Assembly (NCBI GenBank): GCA_023301405.1
Contig: JALZUX010000576.1
Span: 1-15,124 of the forward strand
DNA: 15,124 nucleotides
Direction: 5' to 3'
Source: Granulosicoccaceae bacterium
Lineage (GTDB): Bacteria; Pseudomonadota; Gammaproteobacteria; Granulosicoccales; Granulosicoccaceae
In this document: one piece after another, positions 1 through 6,733 of the stretch
How positions within the stretch are numbered: position 1 is the first letter of the stretch
Layout of the letters: each line of letters opens with the position of its first letter
The notes under the pieces: model-generated
Seen by the model: only the letters and a program-made list of their open reading frames with translations
Database searches by the model: none
What the model was told of the DNA's origin: nothing
Made by a program: the position numbers and the translations under genes

Positions 1-912
1 GTCAGTCGCTCGATGACACAAGAAATCAACGAAGGGCGAGGGGTGGGGCCTGAAAAAGATCACATCTTTCTGAACCTGATGCACCTTGGCCCTGAAGTCA
101 TTGATGAGCGCCTGCCCGGTATATCAGAAAGTGCCAAAGTGTTTGCCGGCGTTGACGTTACCAAAGATCCAATTCCAGTGATTCCTACTGTGCATTACAA
201 CATGGGTGGCATTCCAACTAATTATCACGGCGAAGTGGTTACCATCAACGGCGACAATCCTGATCATGTAGTTGAGGGTTTAATGTCGATCGGCGAAGCT
301 GCTTGTGTATCTGTACACGGCGCTAACCGGCTCGGGTCCAACTCCCTGCTCGACATCGTAGTGTTCGGACGTGCAGCCGCATTGCGCGCCAAAGAATTAA
401 TTGTGCCAGGCACACCGCACAAAGAACTCCCTGAAACTATCACCGGCGCCCTGATAGATCGCCTTGATAAAGTCAGAAACTCCAGTGGCGGCACCGGAGC
501 AGCAGAATTACGCGACAAAATGCAACGCACCATGCAGGCCCGCGCTGCCGTATTTCGCACCGGCGATACAATGTCAGCAGGTGTCGATGAGCTGCAGAAA
601 GTCGTTGATGGCTGGAGTGATATTGGCGTAACCGACAAAAGCATGGTTTGGAATACCGATCTGGTCGAGACCTTAGAGCTTGAGAATCTGCTGTGTCAGG
701 CGCAAACCATCATAGAAGGCGCCAATCACCGTACAGAATCCCGCGGAGGCCACGCACGCGACGATTTCAGCGAGCGCGACGACACCAATTGGATGAAGCA
801 CACATTGGCTTGGGTTCAAGATGGCAAAGTCTCTTTTGATTTTCGCCCTGTGCACCTTTACACGTTGACTGATGACGTTGAAACGGTGCCGCCTAAAAAG
901 CGTGTCTACTAA
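1..912 (+). CDS. sdhA: Succinate dehydrogenase flavoprotein subunit, 3' part (5' end outside window)
   Basis: C-terminal ~303 residues of SdhA, which carries covalent FAD and oxidises succinate to fumarate at the cytoplasmic face of complex II. The frame is open from base 1, so the gene starts upstream and the ATG at 13 is internal. The FAD-binding N-terminus and one catalytic Arg lie outside. Visible active-site elements are the His of PTVHYNMGG (codon 193-195) and the Arg of GANRLGSNS (codon 328-330). The C-terminal [11 protein letters not shown] segment is the usual family signature near the end of SdhA. The wording ([39 protein letters not shown]) matches the alphaproteobacterial/mitochondrial type rather than the E. 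coli type. sdhB follows after 35 bases, as expected for one operon. Confidence 0.97.
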   Translation, partial: VSRSMTQEINEGRGVGPEKDHIFLNLMHLGPEVIDERLPGISESAKVFAGVDVTKDPIPVIPTVHYNMGGIPTNYHGEVVTINGDNPDHVVEGLMSIGEAACVSVHGANRLGSNSLLDIVVFGRAAALRAKELIVPGTPHKELPETITGALIDRLDKVRNSSGGTGAAELRDKMQRTMQARAAVFRTGDTMSAGVDELQKVVDGWSDIGVTDKSMVWNTDLVETLELENLLCQAQTIIEGANHRTESRGGHARDDFSERDDTNWMKHTLAWVQDGKVSFDFRPVHLYTLTDDVETVPPKKRVY

Positions 913-947
913 CTCTATGCGAACCAAATTACTGGAGAAAGCTATCC

Positions 948-1730
948 ATGGCTGAATTTACACTACCAGCGAATTCGATTGTCAAAACCGGCAAGACTTT
1001 TGACGCACCTGCCAGCGCTACTAACGTTCGTACGTTTAAGGTCTATCGTTACGACTCAACAGACGGGAAAAACCCGGCGGTCGATACCTACAAAGTTGAT
1101 CTAGATAACTGCGGTCCGATGATTCTGGATGCATTGATCAAGATCAAATCTGAAATCGACCCAACGTTGTCTTTCCGCCGATCTTGCCGTGAAGGTATTT
1201 GCGGATCATGCGCAATGAATATCGACGGCGCAAACACCTTGGCCTGCACCATGGCCATTGCAGATGTCGAAGGCGATATAAAAATCTACCCGCTGCCGCA
1301 CCAGCCAGTGGTGAAAGATCTAGTCTCTGACCTGACCCAGTTCTATGCACAATACGCAGCCGTTAAGCCGTGGATGCAGTCAGATACAGTCCCGACTGGC
1401 AACCGTGAACGTCTGCAAAGCAAGGAAGACCGTGAAAAGCTTGATGGCTTGTATGAGTGCATTATGTGCGCTTGTTGCTCAACCAGTTGCCCAAGCTACT
1501 GGTGGAACAGCGACAAGTATTTAGGCCCTGCAGCATTATTAGCGGCCTATCGATGGATCGTCGATAGTCGGGATGAAAAAACCGACGAGCGACTTGACGC
1601 ACTTGATGACCCGTTCAAGCTATATCGCTGTCATACCATCATGAACTGCGCCACTGTCTGCCCTAAAGGCTTAAACCCGGCACAAGCAATCGCAGATACC
1701 AAAAAAATGCTGGTACAGAAAAATCTCTAA
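948..1730 (+). CDS. sdhB: Succinate dehydrogenase iron-sulfur subunit
   Basis: 260-residue electron-transfer subunit of complex II, carrying electrons from the SdhA FAD to the membrane quinone site. All cluster ligands are present: [2Fe-2S] C80, C85, C88, C100; [4Fe-4S] C171, C174, C177 and C238; [3Fe-4S] C181, C228, C234. The CPSYWW segment (181-186) holds the conserved Trp near the quinone site. It is about 20 residues longer at the N-terminus than the E. coli protein, and that extension ([12 protein letters not shown]) is typical of the alphaproteobacterial/mitochondrial form. The ATG is preceded by GGAG at 934-937. sdhC and sdhD are not downstream, so they presumably precede sdhA. A run of seven A at 1701-1707 lies near the 3' end (see findings). 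Confidence 0.98.
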   Translation: MAEFTLPANSIVKTGKTFDAPASATNVRTFKVYRYDSTDGKNPAVDTYKVDLDNCGPMILDALIKIKSEIDPTLSFRRSCREGICGSCAMNIDGANTLACTMAIADVEGDIKIYPLPHQPVVKDLVSDLTQFYAQYAAVKPWMQSDTVPTGNRERLQSKEDREKLDGLYECIMCACCSTSCPSYWWNSDKYLGPAALLAAYRWIVDSRDEKTDERLDALDDPFKLYRCHTIMNCATVCPKGLNPAQAIADTKKMLVQKNL

Positions 1731-1744
1731 TCAACCTTTCACAG

Positions 1745-1782
1745 ACGCCGACAAATCACGATTAAAATGGTTATGTCGGCGT
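1745..1782 (+). promoter_or_regulatory. Perfect 9-bp inverted repeat at the sdhE start region
   Basis: ACGCCGACA at 1745-1753 and TGTCGGCGT at 1774-1782 are exact reverse complements with a 20-base loop. Six of the nine pairs are G-C. The 3' arm ends three bases before the first ATG of the sdhE frame, and the dyad covers the codons of the conserved N-terminal helix and the RRG of the RGxxE motif. No U-tract follows, so it is not an intrinsic terminator. It may be an mRNA structure affecting sdhE translation or a by-product of coding; the function is inferred. Confidence 0.5.
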
Positions 1783-1785
1783 GGC

Positions 1786-1986
1786 ATGAAAGAGCTCGAC
1801 ACTGCAATGGGGACATATTTGCAGCATCACTTCGATGCTGCCCCCCTGGCCGAGCAACATCTTTTTGCAAGCCTCCTCCTGGAACAAGATCCAGAAATCA
1901 TGGCTCTCGTGAATGAACCTGACCCCGCCTCCCCCTACGACCCCATCATTCGCAAAATCCGCGATACCCTTATATCTGCCTCTTAA
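1786..1986 (+). CDS. sdhE: FAD assembly factor SdhE (YgfY/CptB); true start unclear
   Basis: Small cytoplasmic helical protein that promotes covalent attachment of FAD to SdhA. Coordinates give the first ATG of the frame, but the conserved protein clearly begins earlier. The in-frame codons from 1741 read TDADKSRLKWLCRRGMKELD, matching the usual SdhE N-terminus with its RGxxE motif; a start at 1786 keeps only MKELD and loses R and G. The frame is open back to 1675, yet it has no ATG, GTG or TTG before 1786. Either a non-canonical start is used, or the start was mutated, or a frameshift or sequence error is present. With the upstream part the protein would be about 80-88 residues, the family length. 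It lies directly after sdhB and overlaps ygfX by 74 bases. The identity is secure; the start is not. Confidence 0.8.
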   Translation: MKELDTAMGTYLQHHFDAAPLAEQHLFASLLLEQDPEIMALVNEPDPASPYDPIIRKIRDTLISAS

Positions 1987-2401
1987 TTCTTCGCGGGCGT
2001 ATATTCTATGTATTTTGCTGATTCATGTTCTGGCGGTTGTCGCTATCGGTATCGCCGCGATACCGATACTGATAAAACTGATCATTGGCACAGCCGTCAC
2101 AATAAGTTGTCGCCACAACTTTAAAGACGCTCAAACACAACCGCACCTGATCTGGCGAGCCGGTAACCATTGGATTATTGACAATGATCCACAGCAGCCA
2201 CAACTCGGTCAGCAAGCCCGCCTTATCTCCATCGATTTTCTGTCGAGGTGGCTGGTCATAATTACGCTCAAAAGCGACCAAAAACGCACACAGCGATTTG
2301 TAATTGCGTTTGACGCCTTAAGCGCTGATCGCTACCGCTTATTACGGGTAAGGTTAAAAATCGAGGGTCACGGGCTGTTAAATCCCGATGAAAATGACTA
2401 G
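1913..2401 (+). CDS. ygfX: YgfX/CptA family inner-membrane protein
   Basis: 162-residue protein with one strongly hydrophobic stretch, probably two adjacent membrane segments (about residues 30-65), followed by a soluble, beta-rich C-terminal part. Position directly after sdhE and the LPLNSSR-hydrophobic-helix layout fit YgfX. E. coli YgfX has been described as the CptA toxin of the CptAB pair and as a partner of SdhE. The ATG at 1913 is the only canonical start upstream of the membrane segment and forces a 74-base overlap with sdhE. The first ~25 residues (proline-rich, MNLTPPPP) may be only a consequence of that overlap, with the real start later at a weak codon. Sequence conservation in this family is low, so the call leans on synteny and topology. 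Confidence 0.72.
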   Translation: MNLTPPPPTTPSFAKSAIPLYLPLNSSRAYILCILLIHVLAVVAIGIAAIPILIKLIIGTAVTISCRHNFKDAQTQPHLIWRAGNHWIIDNDPQQPQLGQQARLISIDFLSRWLVIITLKSDQKRTQRFVIAFDALSADRYRLLRVRLKIEGHGLLNPDEND

Positions 2402-2430
2402 TGAATACGGCAAGCCAATCCCAAGGTAAA

Positions 2431-2465
2431 CTGACCACAGGACTGTGATATTTTTACACTAGAAT
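2431..2465 (+). promoter_or_regulatory. Weak candidate promoter with dyad upstream of pdxJ
   Basis: A CTGACC hexamer (2431-2436) stands 18 bases before TACACT (2455-2460), and TAGAAT (2460-2465) is an alternative -10. A CACAG-GA-CTGTG dyad (2436-2447) overlaps the spacer. Each hexamer matches the sigma-70 consensus at only about four of six bases, so this is tentative. It is the only sizeable gap (90 bases) between the sdh tail and the pdxJ operon. Confidence 0.25.
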
Positions 2466-2491
2466 AACGTCAAACCACCAAGGATCTCTCA

Positions 2492-3250
2492 GTGCCAAAT
2501 TTGTCCGACCCGATACTACTGGGTGTTAACGTTGATCACATTGCGACTATTCGACAGGCCAGAGGCGCAGGCTACCCTGATCCTGTGCATGCAGCCCTCC
2601 AAGCTGAGATGGCTGGTGCCGATGGCATCACCATGCATTTGCGCGAAGACCGCCGACACATTCAAGACGAAGACATCGAACGTTTTGCCGCCTGCACTCA
2701 AACAAAGCTAAACTTCGAAATGGCAGCAACCGCAGAAATGCTGGCCATTGCATTACGAGTCAAGCCGCTCGATGTTTGCATTGTGCCTGAAAAACGCGAA
2801 GAACTAACCACTGAAGGCGGGCTTGATGTCGCCGGAAATGCCAACGCGCTTACTGCCATGTGTGGGGAATTGGCCGATAACAATATTCGAGTATCACTCT
2901 TTATTGACCCGAGTAAAACGCAAATTGATGCAACCAAAAACGCGGGCGCACCCTTTATAGAATTGCATACCGGAAGCTACGCAGAAGCCAGCTCCCCTGC
3001 CCTACAAAAGGCAGAGCTAGCAAAACTGATTGAAGCAACGGAATACGCCGCCAGCCTTGGCTTGATCGTCAATGCAGGCCATGGCCTTACCCGCCACAAC
3101 GTTGCACCTATTGCCGCCATCCCTCAAATACACGAGCTCAACATTGGTCACTCACTGATAGCAGATGCATTATTTTGTGGCCTGCCCGCCGCGGTCAAAC
3201 AAATACGGCAACTGATGCTTGAAGCTCGACACCAGACTGCCGGAGTATGA
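2492..3250 (+). CDS. pdxJ: Pyridoxine 5'-phosphate synthase
   Basis: 252-residue TIM-barrel enzyme that condenses 1-deoxy-D-xylulose 5-phosphate with 3-amino-2-oxopropyl phosphate to give pyridoxine 5'-phosphate, the last ring-forming step of DXP-dependent vitamin B6 synthesis. Family motifs are in order: GVNVDHIATIRQARG (11-25), HLREDRRHI (49-57, catalytic His and phosphate-binding Arg), NFEMA (74-78, catalytic Glu), and NAGHGL (194-199, catalytic His). Length is normal. The start is GTG with a good AAGGA (2480-2484) eight bases upstream. Its stop overlaps the acpS start (ATGA), so the two are translationally coupled, an arrangement common in gammaproteobacteria, where recO often precedes them; recO is absent here. 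Confidence 0.98.
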   Translation: MPNLSDPILLGVNVDHIATIRQARGAGYPDPVHAALQAEMAGADGITMHLREDRRHIQDEDIERFAACTQTKLNFEMAATAEMLAIALRVKPLDVCIVPEKREELTTEGGLDVAGNANALTAMCGELADNNIRVSLFIDPSKTQIDATKNAGAPFIELHTGSYAEASSPALQKAELAKLIEATEYAASLGLIVNAGHGLTRHNVAPIAAIPQIHELNIGHSLIADALFCGLPAAVKQIRQLMLEARHQTAGV

Positions 3251-3627
3251 TTGTCGGTACAGGCATTGACCTGGTAGAAGTAGCGCGCATCGATGAAGTT
3301 TACCTATCGAAAGGTGACCGCTTTGCCCGGCACGTTTTGCATGAAAAAGAGTTTCCCGAATTCGAAAAATCTAAATATAAATCTCGATTTTTAGCAAAAC
3401 GTTTCGCAGTGAAGGAAGCCGCAACCAAAGCACTTGGCACTGGGCAGGCGCGAAGCGTACTTCTAAGGCATTTCTATATAGTGCACGACGAACACGGCAA
3501 ACCGATCCTCGATGCCGACGGACAAGCTAAAAAATTATGCGACGACTATGGCATTAACGCAATGCATGTCAGCATAGCCGACGAAAAAGGCTACGCCATA
3601 GCAAACGTCATATTGGAACGTCTGTAA
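3247..3627 (+). CDS. acpS: Holo-[acyl-carrier-protein] synthase
   Basis: 126-residue 4'-phosphopantetheinyl transferase that moves the phosphopantetheine arm of coenzyme A onto a serine of apo-ACP, activating fatty acid synthesis. The N-terminal GTGIDLVEV contains the Mg-binding Asp (D8). RFAVKEAATKALGTG (about 52-66) contains the second metal ligand (E57) and the CoA-binding Lys. Length is typical of the trimeric AcpS class. The ATG overlaps the pdxJ stop by four bases, and the TAA shares its last A with the ATG of the next gene, so all three are probably one coupled transcript. Confidence 0.98.
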   Translation: MIVGTGIDLVEVARIDEVYLSKGDRFARHVLHEKEFPEFEKSKYKSRFLAKRFAVKEAATKALGTGQARSVLLRHFYIVHDEHGKPILDADGQAKKLCDDYGINAMHVSIADEKGYAIANVILERL

Positions 3628-4040
3628 TGACCACTGAAATCAATCAGACCAAACCCGACCTTCCTCACAGCCCCTATGAAAAAATTGGCGGCGAACTTGG
3701 CGTACGCACATTAGTCGATCGTTTTTATGACCTGATGGATGATGAAAAAGATGCTGAAGTGATCCGCCAAATGCACCCGGACAACCTGACCGACAGCAGG
3801 CAAAAGTTTTTTGAATTTCTGAGCGGTTTTTTGGGTGGGCCACAAATTTACTTACAAAACAGAGGACACCCGCGCCTTCGTATGCGCCACGGCACCTTCA
3901 AAATTGACACCAATGCCCGAGACAGCTGGCTCGCTTGTATGAACAAAGCACTGGAAGAACAAATCGACGATCCTATACTGCTCATGCAGTTAAAATCAAA
4001 TTTTTATCGGACCGCCGATCATCTAATTAATGTAAATTGA
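3627..4040 (+). CDS. Group II truncated haemoglobin (trHbO type)
   Basis: 137-residue 2-over-2 globin binding haem in the cytoplasm. Group II members bind O2 and are linked to O2, NO or peroxide chemistry. Visible features are FYDLM with the B10 Tyr (Y34), the GGP segment with IYLQNRGHPRLRMRH, the proximal His F8 in RMRH (H88), and the G8 Trp in DSWLACM (W101), a group II hallmark. The ~15-residue N-terminal stretch before SPYEKIGG is variable. It starts at a TAATG junction with acpS and is last in the pdxJ-acpS unit. No terminator with a U-tract follows; the next 225 bases hold only short dyads. Confidence 0.95.
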   Translation: MTTEINQTKPDLPHSPYEKIGGELGVRTLVDRFYDLMDDEKDAEVIRQMHPDNLTDSRQKFFEFLSGFLGGPQIYLQNRGHPRLRMRHGTFKIDTNARDSWLACMNKALEEQIDDPILLMQLKSNFYRTADHLINVN

Positions 4041-4265
4041 TCAGCAGCACTGCATAGGTGAATATTCAACCGGCTTTGCAAAGCTCATGCATTACGACCC
4101 TATAAATATCCAGCTTCTTATTCAAGGTGCACCTGTCGTGCTCATCAGGTAGCAGTTTGCGCAGAACATACCACGGGTATCTGAGCACAAGCAGCAGCGT
4201 CCATAAACACGACAAACGCGCCATGAATAAATACATTCATAACAAACTATAAATTGAAAAAATAA
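4041..4265. other. Intergenic region between the truncated haemoglobin and HIT genes
   Basis: No supported gene. Contains a 12-bp palindrome GCTTTGCAAAGC (4073-4084), a short ATACC-ACG-GGTAT hairpin (4168-4180), a dyad ATGAAT-N6-ATTCAT (4223-4240) and an A/T-rich stretch with TATAAA at 4248-4253. The latter is a possible -10 for the HIT gene, but I see no good -35. Nothing resembles a classical intrinsic terminator. Confidence 0.35.
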
Positions 4266-4697
4266 ATGTATGATCCAGATTTTATCCTGCACCCGCAATT
4301 AGCAGCCGACACCATTGCTGTTGCCGACTTAACATTAAGCCGCCTACTGCTCGCGAACGACAGCAATTACCCATGGGCAATTCTTGTTCCTCGGAGAAAC
4401 AACATTAAGGAGGCCTATAAATTATGCTTCGACGATCAACAGCAGTTGCTACGCGAATCGAATGTATTGTGTCTGGCATTAGAGACGATGTTTAAGCCTG
4501 ACAAACTCAACATTGCCGCACTGGGGAACATGGTTCCACAGCTACATATTCACCATATTGCGCGTTTTACGACAGATGCCGCCTGGCCTTCACCGGTATG
4601 GGGAGCAACTCAAGCAAAACCCTACTCTGCACAAAGCAAGCTTGACGTAAAAACTAAGCTGATCGACAACATTAATCTTGAGTTATCGCCACTGTAG
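4266..4697 (+). CDS. HIT-family (histidine triad) nucleotide-binding protein
   Basis: 143-residue protein of the HIT superfamily, whose members hydrolyse or transfer nucleoside phosphates (for example ApnA hydrolases). The fold markers are WAILVPRR (37-44), LNIAALGNMVPQLHIHHIARF (from 81), and DAAWPSPVWG (104-113), wording seen in a gammaproteobacterial HIT subfamily. The motif reads Q92-L-H94-I-H96-H97-I, so the first His of the classical triad is Gln; I believe this is normal for the subfamily, but substrate cannot be inferred. The extra H97 is worth noting. It stands alone, convergent with hom. The ATG at 4266 has no clear Shine-Dalgarno sequence (upstream is A-rich). Confidence 0.88.
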   Translation: MYDPDFILHPQLAADTIAVADLTLSRLLLANDSNYPWAILVPRRNNIKEAYKLCFDDQQQLLRESNVLCLALETMFKPDKLNIAALGNMVPQLHIHHIARFTTDAAWPSPVWGATQAKPYSAQSKLDVKTKLIDNINLELSPL

Positions 4698-4810
4698 GCA
4701 TTTGCCCGAAAATGAAGCAGGCAGCTGGCCAGTAGCAAACCTATCGCCCATTCAAATCTCAAACGAGACACCATCAATATGATGACGTTCTAATGTAGAG
4801 GTGTGAAGCA

Positions 4811-4849
4811 ATAAAACAAACAAATAGGGTTCAGCACTACTCACCCCTA
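4811..4849 (-). terminator. Candidate intrinsic terminator of hom
   Basis: Read on the minus strand, TAGGGGT and ACCCTA (plus 4825-4849) form an imperfect stem with a bulged G and a small inner AG/CT pairing. It is followed directly by a T-rich tail TTTGTTTGTTTTAT (plus 4811-4824). It lies 34 bases past the hom stop and is the best terminator-like element in the window. Confidence 0.5.
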
Positions 4850-4882
4850 CTTACAGGAAAAATTTCTGCAAGCTAGCTTTCT

Positions 4883-6193
4883 CTAACCCAGGGTTTCAAC
4901 TCTGATCCTGGTGACAGGCTCTTCAATTGTGCTCAGCGCTTCTAGTTTTTCGATCGCCTTGATCATAACGCCTTCAATGATTTTTCCAGTAAGTAAAATA
5001 ATGGGAACCTTGGCAGACCCTTCGGCAGGTTCCTTTTGGATAATAGCTTCAATACTGATTTTTTCGTCGCCGATAATACGACTGATATCAGCCATCACGC
5101 CGGGTTTGTCTTCCGCCAGAATTCGAACATAAAAAGACGTTTCAAACTCTTTATTGCCAATAGTTCGAACTTCATTTAGTGCCTCATGCTGAAACCCCAA
5201 ATGAGGCACACGACTCTCAACTGACGCAGACGCCCCCCTGACAACATCCATGATGTCAGCAACCACGCTTGATCCAGTGGGTTCACCGCCGGCACCGGCA
5301 CCATAGTAGAGAGTTGGTCCAACGGCATCGGCCTGCACCAGCACAGCGTTCATCACACCGTCAACGTTAGCGATGAGTCGTCGCTCTGGAATCAGCGTGG
5401 GGTGAACCCGTAACTCGATGCCATCACCGGTATCACGCGCCAAGCCAAGGTGCTTTATTCGGTAGCCCAGCTCTTGTGCATAGGCGGTATCTTCCTGTGT
5501 AATTTGGCTGATCCCTTCGGTATAAACCGCATCAAAGTTTAATGGAACACCGAATGCTATCGAGGCCAGAATAGTCAGTTTGTGCGCCGCATCGATACCT
5601 TCAACGTCGAACGTTGGGTCAGTTTCGGCATAGCCAAGCGCTTGGGCCTCGGTTAATACATCACCAAAATCACGACCCTTGTCGCGCATTTCTGTGAGTA
5701 TGTAATTGCTGGTGCCATTAATAATACCGGCCAACCACTGAATCTTATTGCCTGCAAGCCCTTCTCTGATTGATTTGATCACCGGTATACCACCGGCTAC
5801 CGCAGCCTCAAATGCCACGCTGACGCCATGCTCACGAGCAGCCACGAACAGCTCGGTACCGTAAACAGCGATCAACGCTTTATTAGCTGTCACTACATGC
5901 TTGCCACTTGCGATCGCCTGCAGTAGCAAGGAGCGCGCTGGCTCATCCCCGCCCATCGCCTCCACAATTACGTCTATTTCAGGGTCGTTAACAATATCAT
6001 TGGCGTCTGTGGTGAGAGCTACCCGCGCCAGCTCTGGTCCACGCTCGCGATTGACGTCGCGCACAGCGGCAGATTTCACGATAATATCGCATCCGGCCCG
6101 GCGTCTTATTTCAGATGCATTTCTGACCAATATGGTCGCGGCACCTTGCCCAACGGTTCCAAAGCCTATAAAACCAACTTTTATGGCGTTCAA
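4883..6193 (-). CDS. hom: Homoserine dehydrogenase (monofunctional, ACT domain)
   Basis: 436-residue enzyme reducing aspartate semialdehyde to homoserine with NAD(P)H, the branch point to threonine and methionine. N-terminal Rossmann GFGTVG at 10-15; TANKALIA (102-109); NGTSNYIL (159-166); the catalytic region DPTFDVEGIDAAHKL with K205; then a C-terminal ACT domain (about 353-430, starting SFYVRILAEDKPGVMADIS), the usual site of threonine feedback control. The start is TTG (plus 6191-6193), because MNAIKVGFIG matches the family N-terminus and no better codon precedes it; GGAG lies 12 bases upstream, a little far. thrB and thrC are not downstream, since the gene converges on the HIT gene. Confidence 0.97.
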   Translation of the reverse strand: MNAIKVGFIGFGTVGQGAATILVRNASEIRRRAGCDIIVKSAAVRDVNRERGPELARVALTTDANDIVNDPEIDVIVEAMGGDEPARSLLLQAIASGKHVVTANKALIAVYGTELFVAAREHGVSVAFEAAVAGGIPVIKSIREGLAGNKIQWLAGIINGTSNYILTEMRDKGRDFGDVLTEAQALGYAETDPTFDVEGIDAAHKLTILASIAFGVPLNFDAVYTEGISQITQEDTAYAQELGYRIKHLGLARDTGDGIELRVHPTLIPERRLIANVDGVMNAVLVQADAVGPTLYYGAGAGGEPTGSSVVADIMDVVRGASASVESRVPHLGFQHEALNEVRTIGNKEFETSFYVRILAEDKPGVMADISRIIGDEKISIEAIIQKEPAEGSAKVPIILLTGKIIEGVMIKAIEKLEALSTIEEPVTRIRVETLG

Positions 6194-6210
6194 TTTACTG
6201 TGTAGCTCCG

Positions 6211-6218
6211 ATTATAAT
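6211..6218. promoter_or_regulatory. Self-complementary ATTATAAT: consensus -10 on both strands
   Basis: ATTATAAT is its own reverse complement and supplies a perfect TATAAT on the minus strand (plus 6211-6216), 18 bases from the hom TTG, and another on the plus strand (6213-6218), 95 bases before the Mth938-type gene. No good -35 hexamer was seen for hom at the usual spacing. A second plus-strand -10-like sequence lies near 6276. A role for hom is more likely than for the plus gene. Confidence 0.4.
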
Positions 6219-6312
6219 CTGATAACTTTAGTGCTGGAGCGGGTGGCAAACGATAGGCCAACCCATCCGTGCAGGCTATTATAACCAACGCCCAGACTTA
6301 TAGATCGGAAAC

Positions 6313-6681
6313 ATGAAATTTACGCTGGAAAACCCAAATGCTGACTATGTATTCAATAATTACGGAGACGGCGTGCTGACCGTAAACGAGCAACCCTACA
6401 ACAATAGTGTGCTTATTTTTCCTGACAGCCTCACTGATTGGCCGGTGAACTCAGCGCAGCAGCTTGAAATCGGTCACTTTACGACGTTCCTTGAGCGCCG
6501 CCCGGACATCATTATTCTAGGAACCGGCGCCACGCAGCAATTTCCAGCGATTGCTTTGAGGCGTGAGTTAGCCGGGCAAAAAATACAGCTCGACATCATG
6601 GACACGGCGGCAGCTTGCAGAACATACAACCTGCTAGTGTCTGAGGACCGCAACGTAGGCGCCGCAGTTATGGTTTTTTAA
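6313..6681 (+). CDS. Mth938/DUF498 domain protein (NDUFAF3-like family)
   Basis: 122-residue small soluble protein covering one Mth938-type domain. Family traits are the central RRPDIIILGTG (63-73), the following PAIALRRELAGQ, and LDIMDTAAACRTYNLLVSEDRNVGAAVM, a pattern of a conserved MDT(A)AACRTYN and final ED.RNVGAAL-like segment. The mitochondrial relative NDUFAF3 helps assemble respiratory complex I; the function of bacterial members is not established. The ATG has GGAA upstream (6308-6311 area). It is divergent from hom, a neighbourhood I recall from several gammaproteobacteria. No membrane segment or signal peptide. Confidence 0.9.
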   Translation: MKFTLENPNADYVFNNYGDGVLTVNEQPYNNSVLIFPDSLTDWPVNSAQQLEIGHFTTFLERRPDIIILGTGATQQFPAIALRRELAGQKIQLDIMDTAAACRTYNLLVSEDRNVGAAVMVF

Positions 6682-6733
6682 ACAATTCTGCGGCCAAAAG
6701 CGACAGCAGAATCAATAGATTAGCAATGAACAG

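Noticed and set aside
264..644. 126-codon minus frame inside sdhA
   Set aside because: Antisense shadow of conserved SdhA coding sequence with Ser/Ala/Pro-rich composition.
2436..2456. CACAG-GA-CTGTG followed by TATTTTT as a ygfX terminator
   Set aside because: Only four pairs remain once a loop of four is allowed, and an ATA interrupts the tail; too weak to call.
4073..4084. GCTTTGCAAAGC palindrome as a terminator of the haemoglobin operon
   Set aside because: No loop-forming spacer and no T-run afterwards; kept only as a note in the intergenic entry.
5901..6284. 127-codon plus frame opposite the hom N-terminus
   Set aside because: Antisense to the conserved Rossmann region of hom; Ser/Ala/Ile-rich composition is typical of shadow frames.
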